Origin: Bacilli bacterium
GTDB taxonomy: Bacteria; Bacillota_I; Bacilli_A; RFN20; CAG-288
DNA length: 33,965 bases
NCBI GenBank assembly: GCA_900770925.1
Contig: CAAGLY010000020.1
Span: forward strand, 1 to 33,965
Reading direction: 5' to 3'
The notes under the pieces were generated by a model, which had not been told where the DNA came from, made no database searches, and saw only the letters and a program-made list of their open reading frames with translations. Made by a program: the position numbers and the translations under genes. Below, piece after piece: positions 23,475 to 31,450 of this stretch (position 1 is the first letter of the stretch; each line of letters begins with the position of its first letter).

Positions 23475-23755
23475 TTGTGTGTCTATTCCGGAATAGACAC
23501 ACTATCATGGCTGATACGGCATTTGTCGTCTCTTGGGAAGCTTCTGGGATGCTTGCTAAAAAATTTACCTTGTCAAAAGGGGATTCTGCTGCTTGGTAAA
23601 AAACACGGATCAGCAGAAGATCGTGTAACTGGTCTTAGAATCTTTTGGATGTGGTGTGGTGATTCTATCATTTATGACGGAAACACCACTGTTTCTTATG
23701 CTTCTGATGAAACCTGACAGATTTATATCAGGCTTGAAATATCCAGATGAACAAG
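23475..23755 (+). pseudogene. possible remnant of a secreted beta-sandwich protein
   Basis: The + strand gives short protein-like pieces in two frames: HTIMADTAFVVSWEASGML, AKKFTLSKGDSAAW, and further on GDSIIYDGNTTVSYASDET directly followed, past a TGA, by QIYIRLE. The last resembles the final strands of the small binding modules found in gut Firmicute surface proteins. Stops and frame changes break it. No start, promoter or ribosome site was seen. The assignment is weak; the rest of the 23174-23722 gap holds nothing else I can name. Confidence 0.3.
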
Positions 23756-25075
23756 CCTTTGTCCATCTTTCTTAGTATTTTGAATGAAATCAATCCTATA
23801 AATCGGTAAATAAAGAGTATTGTTTTTTATTGCAAGGTTCCCGTTGCATAAAACAATACCTTCACGATAATTAAAGGCGTTATTAGCCATCAGCTGCGAC
23901 AAAGCAGAATGTCTTTTGTAATCCTTGCCGCTTTTGACTTCTAGAGGTACTACCATGTTATCTTTTTCAATCAAAAAGTCGATTTCGCCTCTTCTCTTAT
24001 CATTGTTATAATATAGTTCAAAGCCATGAGCTTTCAGCTCTTGCGCGACTACTGCTTCATAGACCGCACCATTATTTGAATCCGAATCCCCATTCAAGAT
24101 TGAAATCTGATTCCCGTTATACAATTTAAAGGTGAGCAAACCGACATCACACAAAAACAATTTGAATAATGTTCTCTCTTTGCTGGCTAGCAAAGGATAA
24201 ACCGGATTATCTACATTATGGACAAATAATCCGACACCGCTGTTTTTTAACCAGGTGAAAGAAGTCTCATATTGATAGAATCTAGCTTTTTCATTCAGAC
24301 TTTTCAGAATGAATCGCTTGTTTTGGGCATTCAATTCACTTGGGATGAGATTATAGATATCCTGAATCAGTAGTTTGGAGCTCTTTTGATATTTTGTAAT
24401 ATCCTGTCTATAACCAAAATCGATACTCTCCAGCACTTGGTTTACCTTAGTCATATCATTGGTCTTAACAAATTCCGAGACTGCTTTTGGCCTACCCCCT
24501 ACGATGATGTAGGTCTTAAACAGATTCAGCATTTGCTTATGAATAATTTCATCGATAGGTTTCTTGATTTCAAAGCATTCATTCAGATATGTCAGTATCT
24601 TATCTGAAACACCAACTGCTTTGCAGAATTCTCCGAAATCCATCGGATACATCTGCAATACAGCCAAAAAGCCGACAGGAACAGACTGTATATCCTGCAT
24701 CTTCACTCCTAACAAAGAACCGGAAAAGATGAATCTGAATTTAGTGTTCTGGACTAAGAATTTGATTGGAGTGATTGCATCATCAGCTTCTTGGATTTCA
24801 TCGATGAAAATCACGGTTTTATTCTCTATCAATTCTTTATTGGATAAAGATGACAAACGAAAGAGAAGATCGTTTGCATTGATTGCTGTATTGAAAGCCT
24901 CTAAAGCCAGCTTGTTCTCTAACAGGTTCAATTCGATGAAATCAATATTGTTTTTGACTAAAAAATCTTCGATTATAGTTGTTTTTCCGACTTGGCTTGC
25001 ACCATCGATAAGCAATCCGGTCGAACTATTCTGATACCATTCCTGAATGTCTTTTGTTATTTTCCGGTAAAGCAT
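23723..25075 (-). CDS. AAA_14/DUF4143-type ATPase
   Basis: 450 residues from the ATG at 25075, which has a perfect GGAGGG seven bases upstream (a longer frame to 25123 would begin in the promoter). Walker A GASQVGKTT (25-33) and Walker B VIFIDEIQE (87-95) form the AAA_14 domain. The middle has the conserved GGRPKAV. The C-terminal DUF4143 part carries a PD-(D/E)xK-like pattern (E...RRGEIDFLI...PLEVKSGK). These ATPases are widespread, often mobile, and have no settled function. The gene is clearly more AT-rich than its flanks, a sign of transfer. Three 32-bp-spaced repeats overlap and precede its promoter, suggesting self-regulation. Confidence 0.88.
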   Translation of the reverse strand: MLYRKITKDIQEWYQNSSTGLLIDGASQVGKTTIIEDFLVKNNIDFIELNLLENKLALEAFNTAINANDLLFRLSSLSNKELIENKTVIFIDEIQEADDAITPIKFLVQNTKFRFIFSGSLLGVKMQDIQSVPVGFLAVLQMYPMDFGEFCKAVGVSDKILTYLNECFEIKKPIDEIIHKQMLNLFKTYIIVGGRPKAVSEFVKTNDMTKVNQVLESIDFGYRQDITKYQKSSKLLIQDIYNLIPSELNAQNKRFILKSLNEKARFYQYETSFTWLKNSGVGLFVHNVDNPVYPLLASKERTLFKLFLCDVGLLTFKLYNGNQISILNGDSDSNNGAVYEAVVAQELKAHGFELYYNNDKRRGEIDFLIEKDNMVVPLEVKSGKDYKRHSALSQLMANNAFNYREGIVLCNGNLAIKNNTLYLPIYRIDFIQNTKKDGQRLVHLDISSLI

Positions 25076-25094
25076 ATTCTTCCCTCCGATTAAT

Positions 25095-25184
25095 ATTATA
25101 AACGGAGGCTTGCATTTTTCCATCCGAAAATCAGCTTATAATTGCATTTTTCAACCCATATAATCGCCTTTTCTTGCATTTTTC
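25095..25184 (-). promoter_or_regulatory. promoter and three regularly spaced direct repeats
   Basis: TATAAT (25095-25100 on the minus strand) is the -10 of the DUF4143-type ATPase gene. The 11-mer TTGCATTTTTC (+ strand) occurs exactly at 25110, 25142 and 25174, a 32-base period equal to about three helix turns. The first copy lies in the spacer between -10 and -35. Confidence 0.7.
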
Positions 25185-25284
25185 CAACTTAGATAAAGAA
25201 GGCAGCCAGTTAACAGGTATATTTTGTTGCTAAATTTTTTGTTCTTAAGCCCGTCTTTTTGAGATGAGTAGTAGAAAATTTTCG

Positions 25285-25973
25285 AGTATGGATTAGGCGA
25301 AGGCCTCGGAAGCGCAGGGAAAGGCACAGAAGGACAGGGGGGGAGCAAGGCTAAGATCGTACAGGTGGCAGACAAGGGCCTCAACTGAGCCGAGAACATC
25401 CGCGGATGCCGGAAGAACGACGGGTACATCTTCTCGAAGTCGCCAAAGATGATGGCGGAGAAGGACCTGGAGTGGAGGTTCTGGGCGGACGGATGGACGG
25501 ACGTCAGGGACTCCATCCTTACAAGGCGGTCACCGACTCCTATCCCTACGAATGCAAGGGTGAGGACGGCAAGGCCGTGAAGTTCTGGCGGGCCGAGAAG
25601 TGGATTGCGATGTTCAGCCTGTCCCTGCGGAAGAAGCAGTGCATCGAGATTGCGCGCCCATCCGGTCTACGTGAGCACGGAGGATGCGATACGGGGCCAT
25701 TTCCTGACCTGCTAAACGGCGGTCCTGCTGGTATGCCTGTTGGAGAAGAAGGTCTTCCGCGGCAAGTTCACGGCGGAGGAGATCCTGGTCTACTTGCGTA
25801 AGGCATGGGCGGCGGAGACCGGCAATGGCAAGTACCTCAACCTGCTGAAGCGGAATGACGCCGCGATCGGGGAGTACAGGCAGAAGGCGACCGGACTTCC
25901 GCTCATGAAAAAAGGGCTGACCGCGGAAAGGATCAGCTCCTTCTTCAAGGCATTCCAGAAACAGGGTAAGTAG
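25285..25973 (+). pseudogene. degenerate IS1634-type transposase remnant
   Basis: Across changing frames the + strand encodes pieces typical of IS1634-family DDE transposases: KIVQVADKGLN then AENIRGCRKNDGYIFSKS, DSYPYECKGEDGKAVKFWRAEKW followed by a CIEIAR end, and a C-terminal VFRGKFTAEEILVYLRKAW that stays open to a TAG at 25971-25973. Stops and frameshifts occur between them, and the N-terminal part of the protein is absent. The region is much more GC-rich than either flank, so it came from a different genome. Terminal inverted repeats were not found, so the element is not mobile. Confidence 0.75.
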
Positions 25974-26011
25974 TAGAAATCGGGGCCAACTTGAAAAGTC
26001 AGGGATTATAT

Positions 26012-26109
26012 TTCTGTATTTTGTGACAGTTTTATAAAGTTATAATAGTAGTTCTCTAAGTAAGAATTAAGGTTTATTCTTCTGTCACTTATGACGGTTT
26101 TATAAAGTT
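26012..26109 (+). repeat. imperfect 30-base direct repeat, period 68
   Basis: The units at 26012-26041 and 26080-26109 both start TTCTGT and end in TGACRGTTTTATAAAGTT (17 of 18 bases equal in the latter part). They lie between the transposase remnant and the next gene, so they may be an old insertion junction or binding sites. Confidence 0.6.
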
Positions 26110-26120
26110 TAATCCAATAA

Positions 26121-27374
26121 CTAAAGGTTCAGGCTATTAGGATCAAGCAAGAAATTCTCTATTCCAATCCTAGTGATGCCGTTTTCATCATGCTTAGGTC
26201 TGATCTTATCTCCGACAACAATAATCTTCCGGAACGAATCCGGAATATCAAGAAGTCCTCTTTTCTCCTGACTGACTTTATCAGAATCTGGTAAAGCAAA
26301 AGCCGATTGGATGTAATACTTTTCGCTTCCTCTAGTAGCAACAAAATCAATTTCTAGCTGCTTTTTGCTTCTTGTCTTTTCTTTTCCCGGCCCGTATTTC
26401 TCAACAATTCCGATATCGACATGGTATCCACGGTTTCTTAGCTCATTAAAGATAATGTTCTCCCTAAGATGGTTCTGTTCAACCTGGCGGAAACCAAGAC
26501 AGGCATTCCTCAGTCCGACATCTTCAAAATAGTATTTAGAAAGAGAGCCAATATACTTTTTTCCTTTGATATCATATCGGACAGCTCTATTTATCAGGAA
26601 AGAGTCCCTCAGATAACTGATATAGTTTTTGATGGTCTTATCCGTAATCTTCTTTCCTTTCACACTCATAAAAGTATGGGACAGCTTAGTTTCATTCGTA
26701 TAGCTGCCTATACCAGATGCTAAGACATCTAATAACTCATCAAGCTCCACTCTGCTCTGAATTCTATGGCGTTCAAGGATACCGGAGAGATAGACTTTCT
26801 GAAACAGGGATTCAAGATATTCTTCTTTATCTCCGCTGTTTTCCCTAGTAAGCACCTGAGGCAGGCCGCCATAGGTAAGAAAGTCGTCAAAAGCAATATC
26901 TTTATCCCCAGGATAAGCAGAAACAATTTCAGAGAAGCTCAGAGGATAGACATGGATTTCATCGCCTCTTCCTCGGAATTCCGTGATAACATCGGAAGAT
27001 AAAAACTTTGAATTGCTGCCTGTCACATAGACATCCGCATTCGGAATATGAAGCAAGCTGTTCAAAACATCTTCAAACTCATTCAGATACTGTACTTCAT
27101 CAAGGATAACATAGTATTCCTTATCATCCCGGATTCTATTTTTGACATAGGAAAGCCTTCTATCCGGATCCCGGAATTCTTTGTTCGTGCGATCATCTAA
27201 GGCAACCGAAATGATGTGGTCTAAAGAAACTCCATGAGTCAGAAGATAGTTTTGAAAGAGACGAAACAGAAGATAGGACTTTCCGCATCTTCTCCTTCCT
27301 GTCACCACCTTAATCAGTCCGTTCTTTTCCTTGCGAATAAGCTTATCAAGATAGACTTGGCGCTGAATCTCCAT
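26121..27374 (-). CDS. AAA_14/DUF4143-type ATPase (second copy)
   Basis: 417 residues from ATG 27374, with AAAGGAG eight bases upstream; longer in-frame starts run through a hairpin and lack a ribosome site. Walker A is TGRRRCGKS (25-33), the usual TGRRxxGKS of this family, and Walker B YVILDEVQ (88-95). TGSNSKFLSSD and the conserved YGGLPQV follow. The C-terminal DUF4143 region has FEDVGLRNACLGF and the nuclease-like KKQLEIDFVA. Unlike the other copy, its base composition is like the core genes here, so the two were probably gained separately. Function in this family is unsettled. No clear -35/-10 was found, only a conspicuous hairpin touching the ribosome site. Confidence 0.9.
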   Translation of the reverse strand: MEIQRQVYLDKLIRKEKNGLIKVVTGRRRCGKSYLLFRLFQNYLLTHGVSLDHIISVALDDRTNKEFRDPDRRLSYVKNRIRDDKEYYVILDEVQYLNEFEDVLNSLLHIPNADVYVTGSNSKFLSSDVITEFRGRGDEIHVYPLSFSEIVSAYPGDKDIAFDDFLTYGGLPQVLTRENSGDKEEYLESLFQKVYLSGILERHRIQSRVELDELLDVLASGIGSYTNETKLSHTFMSVKGKKITDKTIKNYISYLRDSFLINRAVRYDIKGKKYIGSLSKYYFEDVGLRNACLGFRQVEQNHLRENIIFNELRNRGYHVDIGIVEKYGPGKEKTRSKKQLEIDFVATRGSEKYYIQSAFALPDSDKVSQEKRGLLDIPDSFRKIIVVGDKIRPKHDENGITRIGIENFLLDPNSLNL

Positions 27375-27384
27375 AGTTTCTCCT

Positions 27385-27420
27385 TTCCGAGTTTTGGTGC
27401 GCTTGCACCTTTTCTCGGAA
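27385..27420 (-). promoter_or_regulatory. nested inverted repeat abutting the ribosome site of the second DUF4143-type ATPase
   Basis: Reading the minus strand, TTCCGAG pairs with CTCGGAA, and inside, separated by AAAA on each side, GGTGC pairs with GCACC around AAGC. The 3' arm runs straight into AGGAG. It could be an RNA hairpin that tunes translation or an operator. Confidence 0.6.
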
Positions 27421-27515
27421 TTTTCTGCCATAGCAAGCTGTTCTAAGCAAGTCATAGACAACAGTTAATCGGGTTAAGACAATCAAGACGATTTTTTCTT
27501 TCACTTTATCCATCA

Positions 27516-27541
27516 CAAAAAGCAGACCATTTCTGGTCTGC
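27516..27541 (-). terminator. terminator of tRNA-Ala
   Basis: GCAGACCA (27522-27529) pairs with TGGTCTGC (27534-27541), with TTTTTG following on the minus strand. Confidence 0.85.
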
Positions 27542-27613
27542 CTTCATTAGCTAAACAACACCTGCTATTTCATCGAATCTGCTTTGACAAGGCGGTTCGA
27601 CCACTATCCAATT

Positions 27614-27689
27614 TGGTGGAGCTGACGAGGATCGAACTCGCGACCTCCTCGTTGCGAACGAGACGCTCTCCCAACTGAGCTACAGCCCC
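27614..27689 (-). tRNA. tRNA-Ala (anticodon CGC)
   Basis: Cloverleaf on the minus strand: acceptor GGGGCTG/CAGCTCC with the G3-U70 wobble that defines alanine identity, D stem GCTC/GAGC, anticodon loop TTCGCAA, T arm CGAG-type with TTCGATC and an encoded CCA. It reads the GCG codon, so the genome probably has another Ala tRNA for the other codons. Confidence 0.93.
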
Positions 27690-27702
27690 ACAGCAATTAA
27701 AG

Positions 27703-27731
27703 ATTTTATCAAATCCAGCAGTCTATTTCAA
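27703..27731 (-). promoter_or_regulatory. promoter of tRNA-Ala
   Basis: TTGAAA (27726-27731), a 17-base spacer and TAAAAT (27703-27708) on the minus strand, immediately after the stop of the glycosylase gene. Confidence 0.7.
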
Positions 27732-27732
27732 A

Positions 27733-28227
27733 TCAGGAAAGATATTTCAGAAGGATGGAATAGGCAGTAATTAAGTCATCCCTTTTCCTCGCTGCATTAG
27801 CACTGGACGTAGAAGGAAGAGGAATGTTGTCATTTCCGAAATACTGCTTAAAGAGCTTGTCTGCCTTACTTCCTGTCGTAAACACTTTCCTCATCGGATT
27901 CTTTCTAAGGATAGAAGGAATATCCATGGGAATGACGTTTCTGATAGAAGTATCGCTGGAAGCATGGATATCACAGCTATAGATCACATCGCTGAAAGCG
28001 ATGTGATGACGGATAAGGAAGTCTTGTCTCTCTTCTACCGTCAAAGGAACAGGTTCCTTAAACAGAGCCGCAAGGACTGGAAAGAAGCGGTTGTTTTTAT
28101 GAGCATAATAAAAACATTGTTTTCGGCTTTCCTTAGAGGGGAAAGAACCGAGAATCAGAATTCTTGCTCCCTCTGGAATAAAGGGAGGAAGCATAGAATG
28201 GTCAACGTGTTCGTAGGATGGTTTCAT
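27733..28227 (-). CDS. DNA-deoxyinosine (hypoxanthine) glycosylase, UDG superfamily
   Basis: 164 residues, close to the usual size. The substrate pocket motif ILGSFPS (25-31) is followed by CFYYAHKNNRFFP (38-50), the family pattern in place of the QDP loop of classic uracil glycosylases. Then come FSDVIYSCDIHASSDTSI (about 78-95) and VFTTGSKA (114-121). Enzymes of this group remove hypoxanthine, the deaminated form of adenine, in base excision repair. A TATAAT (28236-28241) lies only eight bases before the ATG, so the message may be leaderless. Single gene ahead of tRNA-Ala. Confidence 0.85.
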   Translation of the reverse strand: MKPSYEHVDHSMLPPFIPEGARILILGSFPSKESRKQCFYYAHKNNRFFPVLAALFKEPVPLTVEERQDFLIRHHIAFSDVIYSCDIHASSDTSIRNVIPMDIPSILRKNPMRKVFTTGSKADKLFKQYFGNDNIPLPSTSSANAARKRDDLITAYSILLKYLS

Positions 28228-28386
28228 TTGCTGTTATTATATTCTAAGTATTATCAGTTAAGAAGAAAAGTCAGATAACATCGCTGATGTTCGTGCTTTT
28301 TCTATTTTAATCCCGCAGAAATAAATACTACCAATCCGTTAGATATGAATTCGTTTTAGATTAGATAGAAGTCCACCAATAGGGGT

Positions 28387-28704
28387 TTGGGATATTGTAG
28401 GTTTCAATCCACAGCAAAAAAGTCTTTGGCTATAGGACAAGTACGGAACCTGTTTTTCTTTCTGTTTTATTTTATTCTCAGCATTGATTCCGAATATTGT
28501 CATCCTATCTTTGGCAGAAAATTTCCTTTCATCATCACTCTGCTAACCCCAATTTTTCTTATCCTAGTAGGTTTTCTTTTATCCCTTTCTGTATTAAGCC
28601 AATATAAAGGAGAAGATAGGATAAGAGAACAGCTGAATATACTAGAGCTCTATGCTTACTCCATCAATCTTTTCTTCCCGTATCTCCTATCCATAAAGAA
28701 ATAA
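28387..28704 (+). CDS. short hydrophobic open frame, possibly a gene remnant
   Basis: A frame of 105 codons from a TTG, with two or three membrane-like stretches (about 21-32, 46-70 and 92-101) and a Lys end. There is no ATG, no ribosome site at the start and no family I recognise. It may be the tail of a lost membrane protein or a chance frame in AT-rich DNA. Confidence 0.25.
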   Translation: MGYCRFQSTAKKSLAIGQVRNLFFFLFYFILSIDSEYCHPIFGRKFPFIITLLTPIFLILVGFLLSLSVLSQYKGEDRIREQLNILELYAYSINLFFPYLLSIKK

Positions 28705-28802
28705 GGAAACAGAAAAAATCCTGTAAAAAGAGAAAGGAAAAAGAAGAAAACCGTTTTATCTCCTATCTGCCAGGGTTCCGTATATAAAGAGGAATCTTGC
28801 GG

Positions 28803-28808
28803 CTATAA
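28803..28808 (+). promoter_or_regulatory. -10 box of the glycerate kinase gene
   Basis: A perfect TATAAT ten bases before the ATG. No good -35 was found. The start site would fall nearly on the ATG, giving a very short or absent leader. Confidence 0.45.
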
Positions 28809-28818
28809 TAAAAGAAGT

Positions 28819-29934
28819 ATGAAATTCCTATCCAGCCTATGCTCTTATAAGGGATGCCTATCCTCAGAAAAAGCAAATGAAATCATCGTATCCTATAGGA
28901 AAAACAGCCACTCAAAAGATCAGGTGGATACTTTTTCCTTTGCCGATGGAGGAGAAGGAACATTAGATGCTCTGAAAAAGCTCTGCCCGGAAAGGAAAAC
29001 CGCTTTTCTCCTTGTCCCTAGTGCCATAAAGTGCAACAGGGTCAATGCCGAATACGGAATCTTAAATGACCAGATGGTCATAGAAACAAGCAAAGCCATA
29101 GGACTGAATATCAATCCTTTCCTCGATTTCCCTCATTCCACTAGTTATGGATTAGGAAGGCTGATCTTAAAGGGAATCAAGAAAGGATTCCGGAAATTTG
29201 TTATTACTCTTGGCGGATCTGCAACAGCGGATCAGGGAGCAGGTGCTAGGTATGCTCTTGGCTATCGCTTCTACGGAAAAGATAACCAGGAAGTCTTTCC
29301 TCTATCCGGGAATCTATCCCGGATAGAAAAAGTCGACTCTTCTTCTCTCTGCCCAGAGCTTAAGGAGTGCTCCTTTACTCTCCTATCTGACGTAAGAAGC
29401 TCTCTGCTTGGAGAAACTGGGTCGATTTATCTCTATAGTAAACAGAAAGGAGCAGAGGAAAAAAGGCTTTCTTTCTATGAAGAAGGAAGGAAACATTTCA
29501 ACTCTATTTTAGTGGATTGTGGCTTTAAGGATGTTTCTGTCCTTCCTTCCTCCGGAGCAGCCGGAGGACTGGGTGCTTTCTTTATGCGGAGGAATCACTA
29601 CGCCCTCTATTCCGGAGCAGATTATTTGCTTACTCTCTCTAACAGGAGTGAACGGATCAAAGACTACGACTATGTCCTTCTCGGTGAAGGACATACCGAC
29701 AGAAGCACACTGGAAGGCAAGAGTATCAGGCCAAGGCTAAGACTCGCAAAGAAAAGCCGAATCAAAACCGTTCTCTTATCCGGAATCATTGATCAAGAGG
29801 TAGAAAACAGACTAAGAGAAGAAGGAGTCACCTATTTCTGTCCTCTCCATGAAAAAGAGACAGAAGAGTATATGGAGACAGCAGAAGAAGACCTAATAAA
29901 AGCCTTTCATTCTTTTCTGAATCAGGTAAACTAG
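28819..29934 (+). CDS. glycerate kinase family protein
   Basis: 371 residues, the normal length of type I glycerate kinases, which phosphorylate glycerate with ATP to feed lower glycolysis. The SYKGCLSSEKA start corresponds to the family DSFKGSLSS-A motif (its first Asp is lost). FADGGEGT (41-48) and ITLGGSATADQGAG (about 129-142) are the phosphate and substrate motifs, and SSGAAGGLGAFF with YDYVLLGEGHTDRST gives the rest of the signature. The C-terminal half is shorter in conserved Asp residues than well-studied enzymes. No partner gene for glycerate metabolism is next to it. Confidence 0.85.
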   Translation: MKFLSSLCSYKGCLSSEKANEIIVSYRKNSHSKDQVDTFSFADGGEGTLDALKKLCPERKTAFLLVPSAIKCNRVNAEYGILNDQMVIETSKAIGLNINPFLDFPHSTSYGLGRLILKGIKKGFRKFVITLGGSATADQGAGARYALGYRFYGKDNQEVFPLSGNLSRIEKVDSSSLCPELKECSFTLLSDVRSSLLGETGSIYLYSKQKGAEEKRLSFYEEGRKHFNSILVDCGFKDVSVLPSSGAAGGLGAFFMRRNHYALYSGADYLLTLSNRSERIKDYDYVLLGEGHTDRSTLEGKSIRPRLRLAKKSRIKTVLLSGIIDQEVENRLREEGVTYFCPLHEKETEEYMETAEEDLIKAFHSFLNQVN

Positions 29935-30006
29935 AAAACTTCTTTTTGTTCTCTTTTATTCCTATCCTTACTACGCTAAAATTATACCTAGGGAGGCACT
30001 AGGGGA

Positions 30007-30798
30007 ATGAAAGATTACCGGAAGAATAAAATCCGTTTCTTTCTAAGCAGTTCCTTTTTCCTATTACTTACAGGAACAAGGATATCCTGGATTATTGATA
30101 GTGCCTTAACAAAAGAAAGGCCAGACGGAACCTATCAGTCACCAGCAGCATCCTTTGCCGCCATAAGGATCAGGCTATCCTTGTCCTTAGCCGTCGGATT
30201 AGCCTATCTCATCTATCGGATTGTCAGCTACTTCGAGAAACCGGATAGGAAAATCAAGAAAGAGGAAGAGAAGCTTCCTTTTAATCAGTATGACAGGTTA
30301 AAGGACGGAGCTAGTCTTACCTATAAAGACTACTTTATCGGAACAAGGAGGGAAGAGAAAAAGAACAGGCTATCCCTATTGGCATCCTTTTTTTACCTTG
30401 TCATCGCCTGTATTGCCTTAGTCCTCAATCCGAGAAGGAGGAAGACAAAGGCGTTCTTCTATCTCCTTCTTGTCTTAGCCGTCATCCTTCTTGTCTTCCT
30501 CCTTCTCTATGTTCTCGTTCTTCCGTTAATCACGTTAAAGAAATCAAAGGTGCCTAGACAGGGAGAAGAAATCGAAATCGATTCGACAAGGCTAGTTATC
30601 AAAGGAAAAAGCGGAGTTGTCTGCTATGACTTCCGTTATAGGGATAATGCAAAGGAGAGGAAGGACAGCTATCTATTCATCTATGCAACAAGAGAAGGAC
30701 TGATCCTCACCATCAGAAAGGATAACAGGAAGGATGAAACAAAAGCCTTCCTTTCGGATAAGGTAAAGGAAATCCGGAAGGCAAGACGTCCTTTCTAG
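30007..30798 (+). CDS. four-helix membrane protein of unknown function
   Basis: 263 residues. Hydrophobic segments lie at about 10-30, 50-70, 122-142 and 147-175, with a basic, dibasic-rich loop (75-120) between pairs two and three. A beta-rich soluble C-terminal domain (180-263) contains GEEIEIDSTRLVIKGKSG and FIYATREGLILTIRK, an arrangement like small YcxB-type membrane proteins, though this is only a resemblance. The ribosome site AGGGAGG and GGGGA precede the ATG. It begins the cluster with the guanylate-kinase-like gene and priA (16 and 6 bases apart), so it may be co-transcribed with them. Confidence 0.75.
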   Translation: MKDYRKNKIRFFLSSSFFLLLTGTRISWIIDSALTKERPDGTYQSPAASFAAIRIRLSLSLAVGLAYLIYRIVSYFEKPDRKIKKEEEKLPFNQYDRLKDGASLTYKDYFIGTRREEKKNRLSLLASFFYLVIACIALVLNPRRRKTKAFFYLLLVLAVILLVFLLLYVLVLPLITLKKSKVPRQGEEIEIDSTRLVIKGKSGVVCYDFRYRDNAKERKDSYLFIYATREGLILTIRKDNRKDETKAFLSDKVKEIRKARRPF

Positions 30799-30814
30799 AA
30801 AGGAATATCAAGAA

Positions 30815-31444
30815 ATGAAACAAGGAATGCTCGTCATCATCACCGGATGCTCCGGTGCAGGAAAGAAAACGGTCAGAAGAAGGCTTAGGGAAGACAATCC
30901 TGATCTGACCTACTATCCGCTTTATACAACAAGACTCCCGAAGAAAAAAGAACAGCCTGGAAAAGATTTCTGTTTTATCAGTGAAGCCGAGTTCCTTGAC
31001 AAAGAAAAGGAAGGGGACTTCCTTTTCTCCTACAAGGAAGGAAAGCTCTGCTACGGAATCGATAAGAAAGCAACCGAAAAAGCCCTGAGCGAAGGAAAAG
31101 TCCTGCTTGTCGACCTCTCTCATCCTGCTGCTAAGGAATTAAGGAAGCTCTATAAAGGCAGGTATACCCTAACGATTGACATCGTGATTCCGGCCGAAGA
31201 TGTCCTTGAAAGCCGGGTCAGAAGAGGACTCCATGGATTATCTCCCTACCAGATCCATAAGGCAGTCAGGGAAGCAAGTGCCGATAATAAAGATACTGCC
31301 GACTATGATGTCGTCTTGAATAACTATGAACTGAAACGGACCGTCAAACGCTGCAATCAGGCTATCCAGGGCCGGTTAAACTACATCAACACGGTCGAAG
31401 AAGGAAAAGAGCCACCGGCAACCTATATCATCAAGCGTCCTTAA
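30815..31444 (+). CDS. guanylate kinase-like protein
   Basis: 209 residues. The P-loop is GCSGAGKKT (11-19), and TTRLPKKKEQPGKDFCFIS matches the GMP-binding TTRxPRxxExxGxDYxF block of guanylate kinases. A late NNYELKRT matches the usual VxNDxLxxA end. However, the position of the GMP-contacting Glu (GEFLE) reads GDFLF, and the IEVQGA strand reads VDLSHPA, so this is a divergent member and may not make GDP. Position directly before priA is the common Firmicute order (gmk, rpoZ, coaBC, priA), with rpoZ and coaBC missing here. AAAGGA precedes the ATG. Confidence 0.75.
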   Translation: MKQGMLVIITGCSGAGKKTVRRRLREDNPDLTYYPLYTTRLPKKKEQPGKDFCFISEAEFLDKEKEGDFLFSYKEGKLCYGIDKKATEKALSEGKVLLVDLSHPAAKELRKLYKGRYTLTIDIVIPAEDVLESRVRRGLHGLSPYQIHKAVREASADNKDTADYDVVLNNYELKRTVKRCNQAIQGRLNYINTVEEGKEPPATYIIKRP

Positions 31445-31450
31445 TTTTCC

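Noticed and set aside
25110..25184. CRISPR array
   Set aside because: Only three 11-base repeats, AT-rich and without proper spacers or cas genes; better explained as binding sites.
25151..25516. Minus-strand frame of 121 codons over the transposase remnant
   Set aside because: The + strand holds recognisable IS1634 pieces; the minus frame has no family features and crosses the sharp composition boundary.
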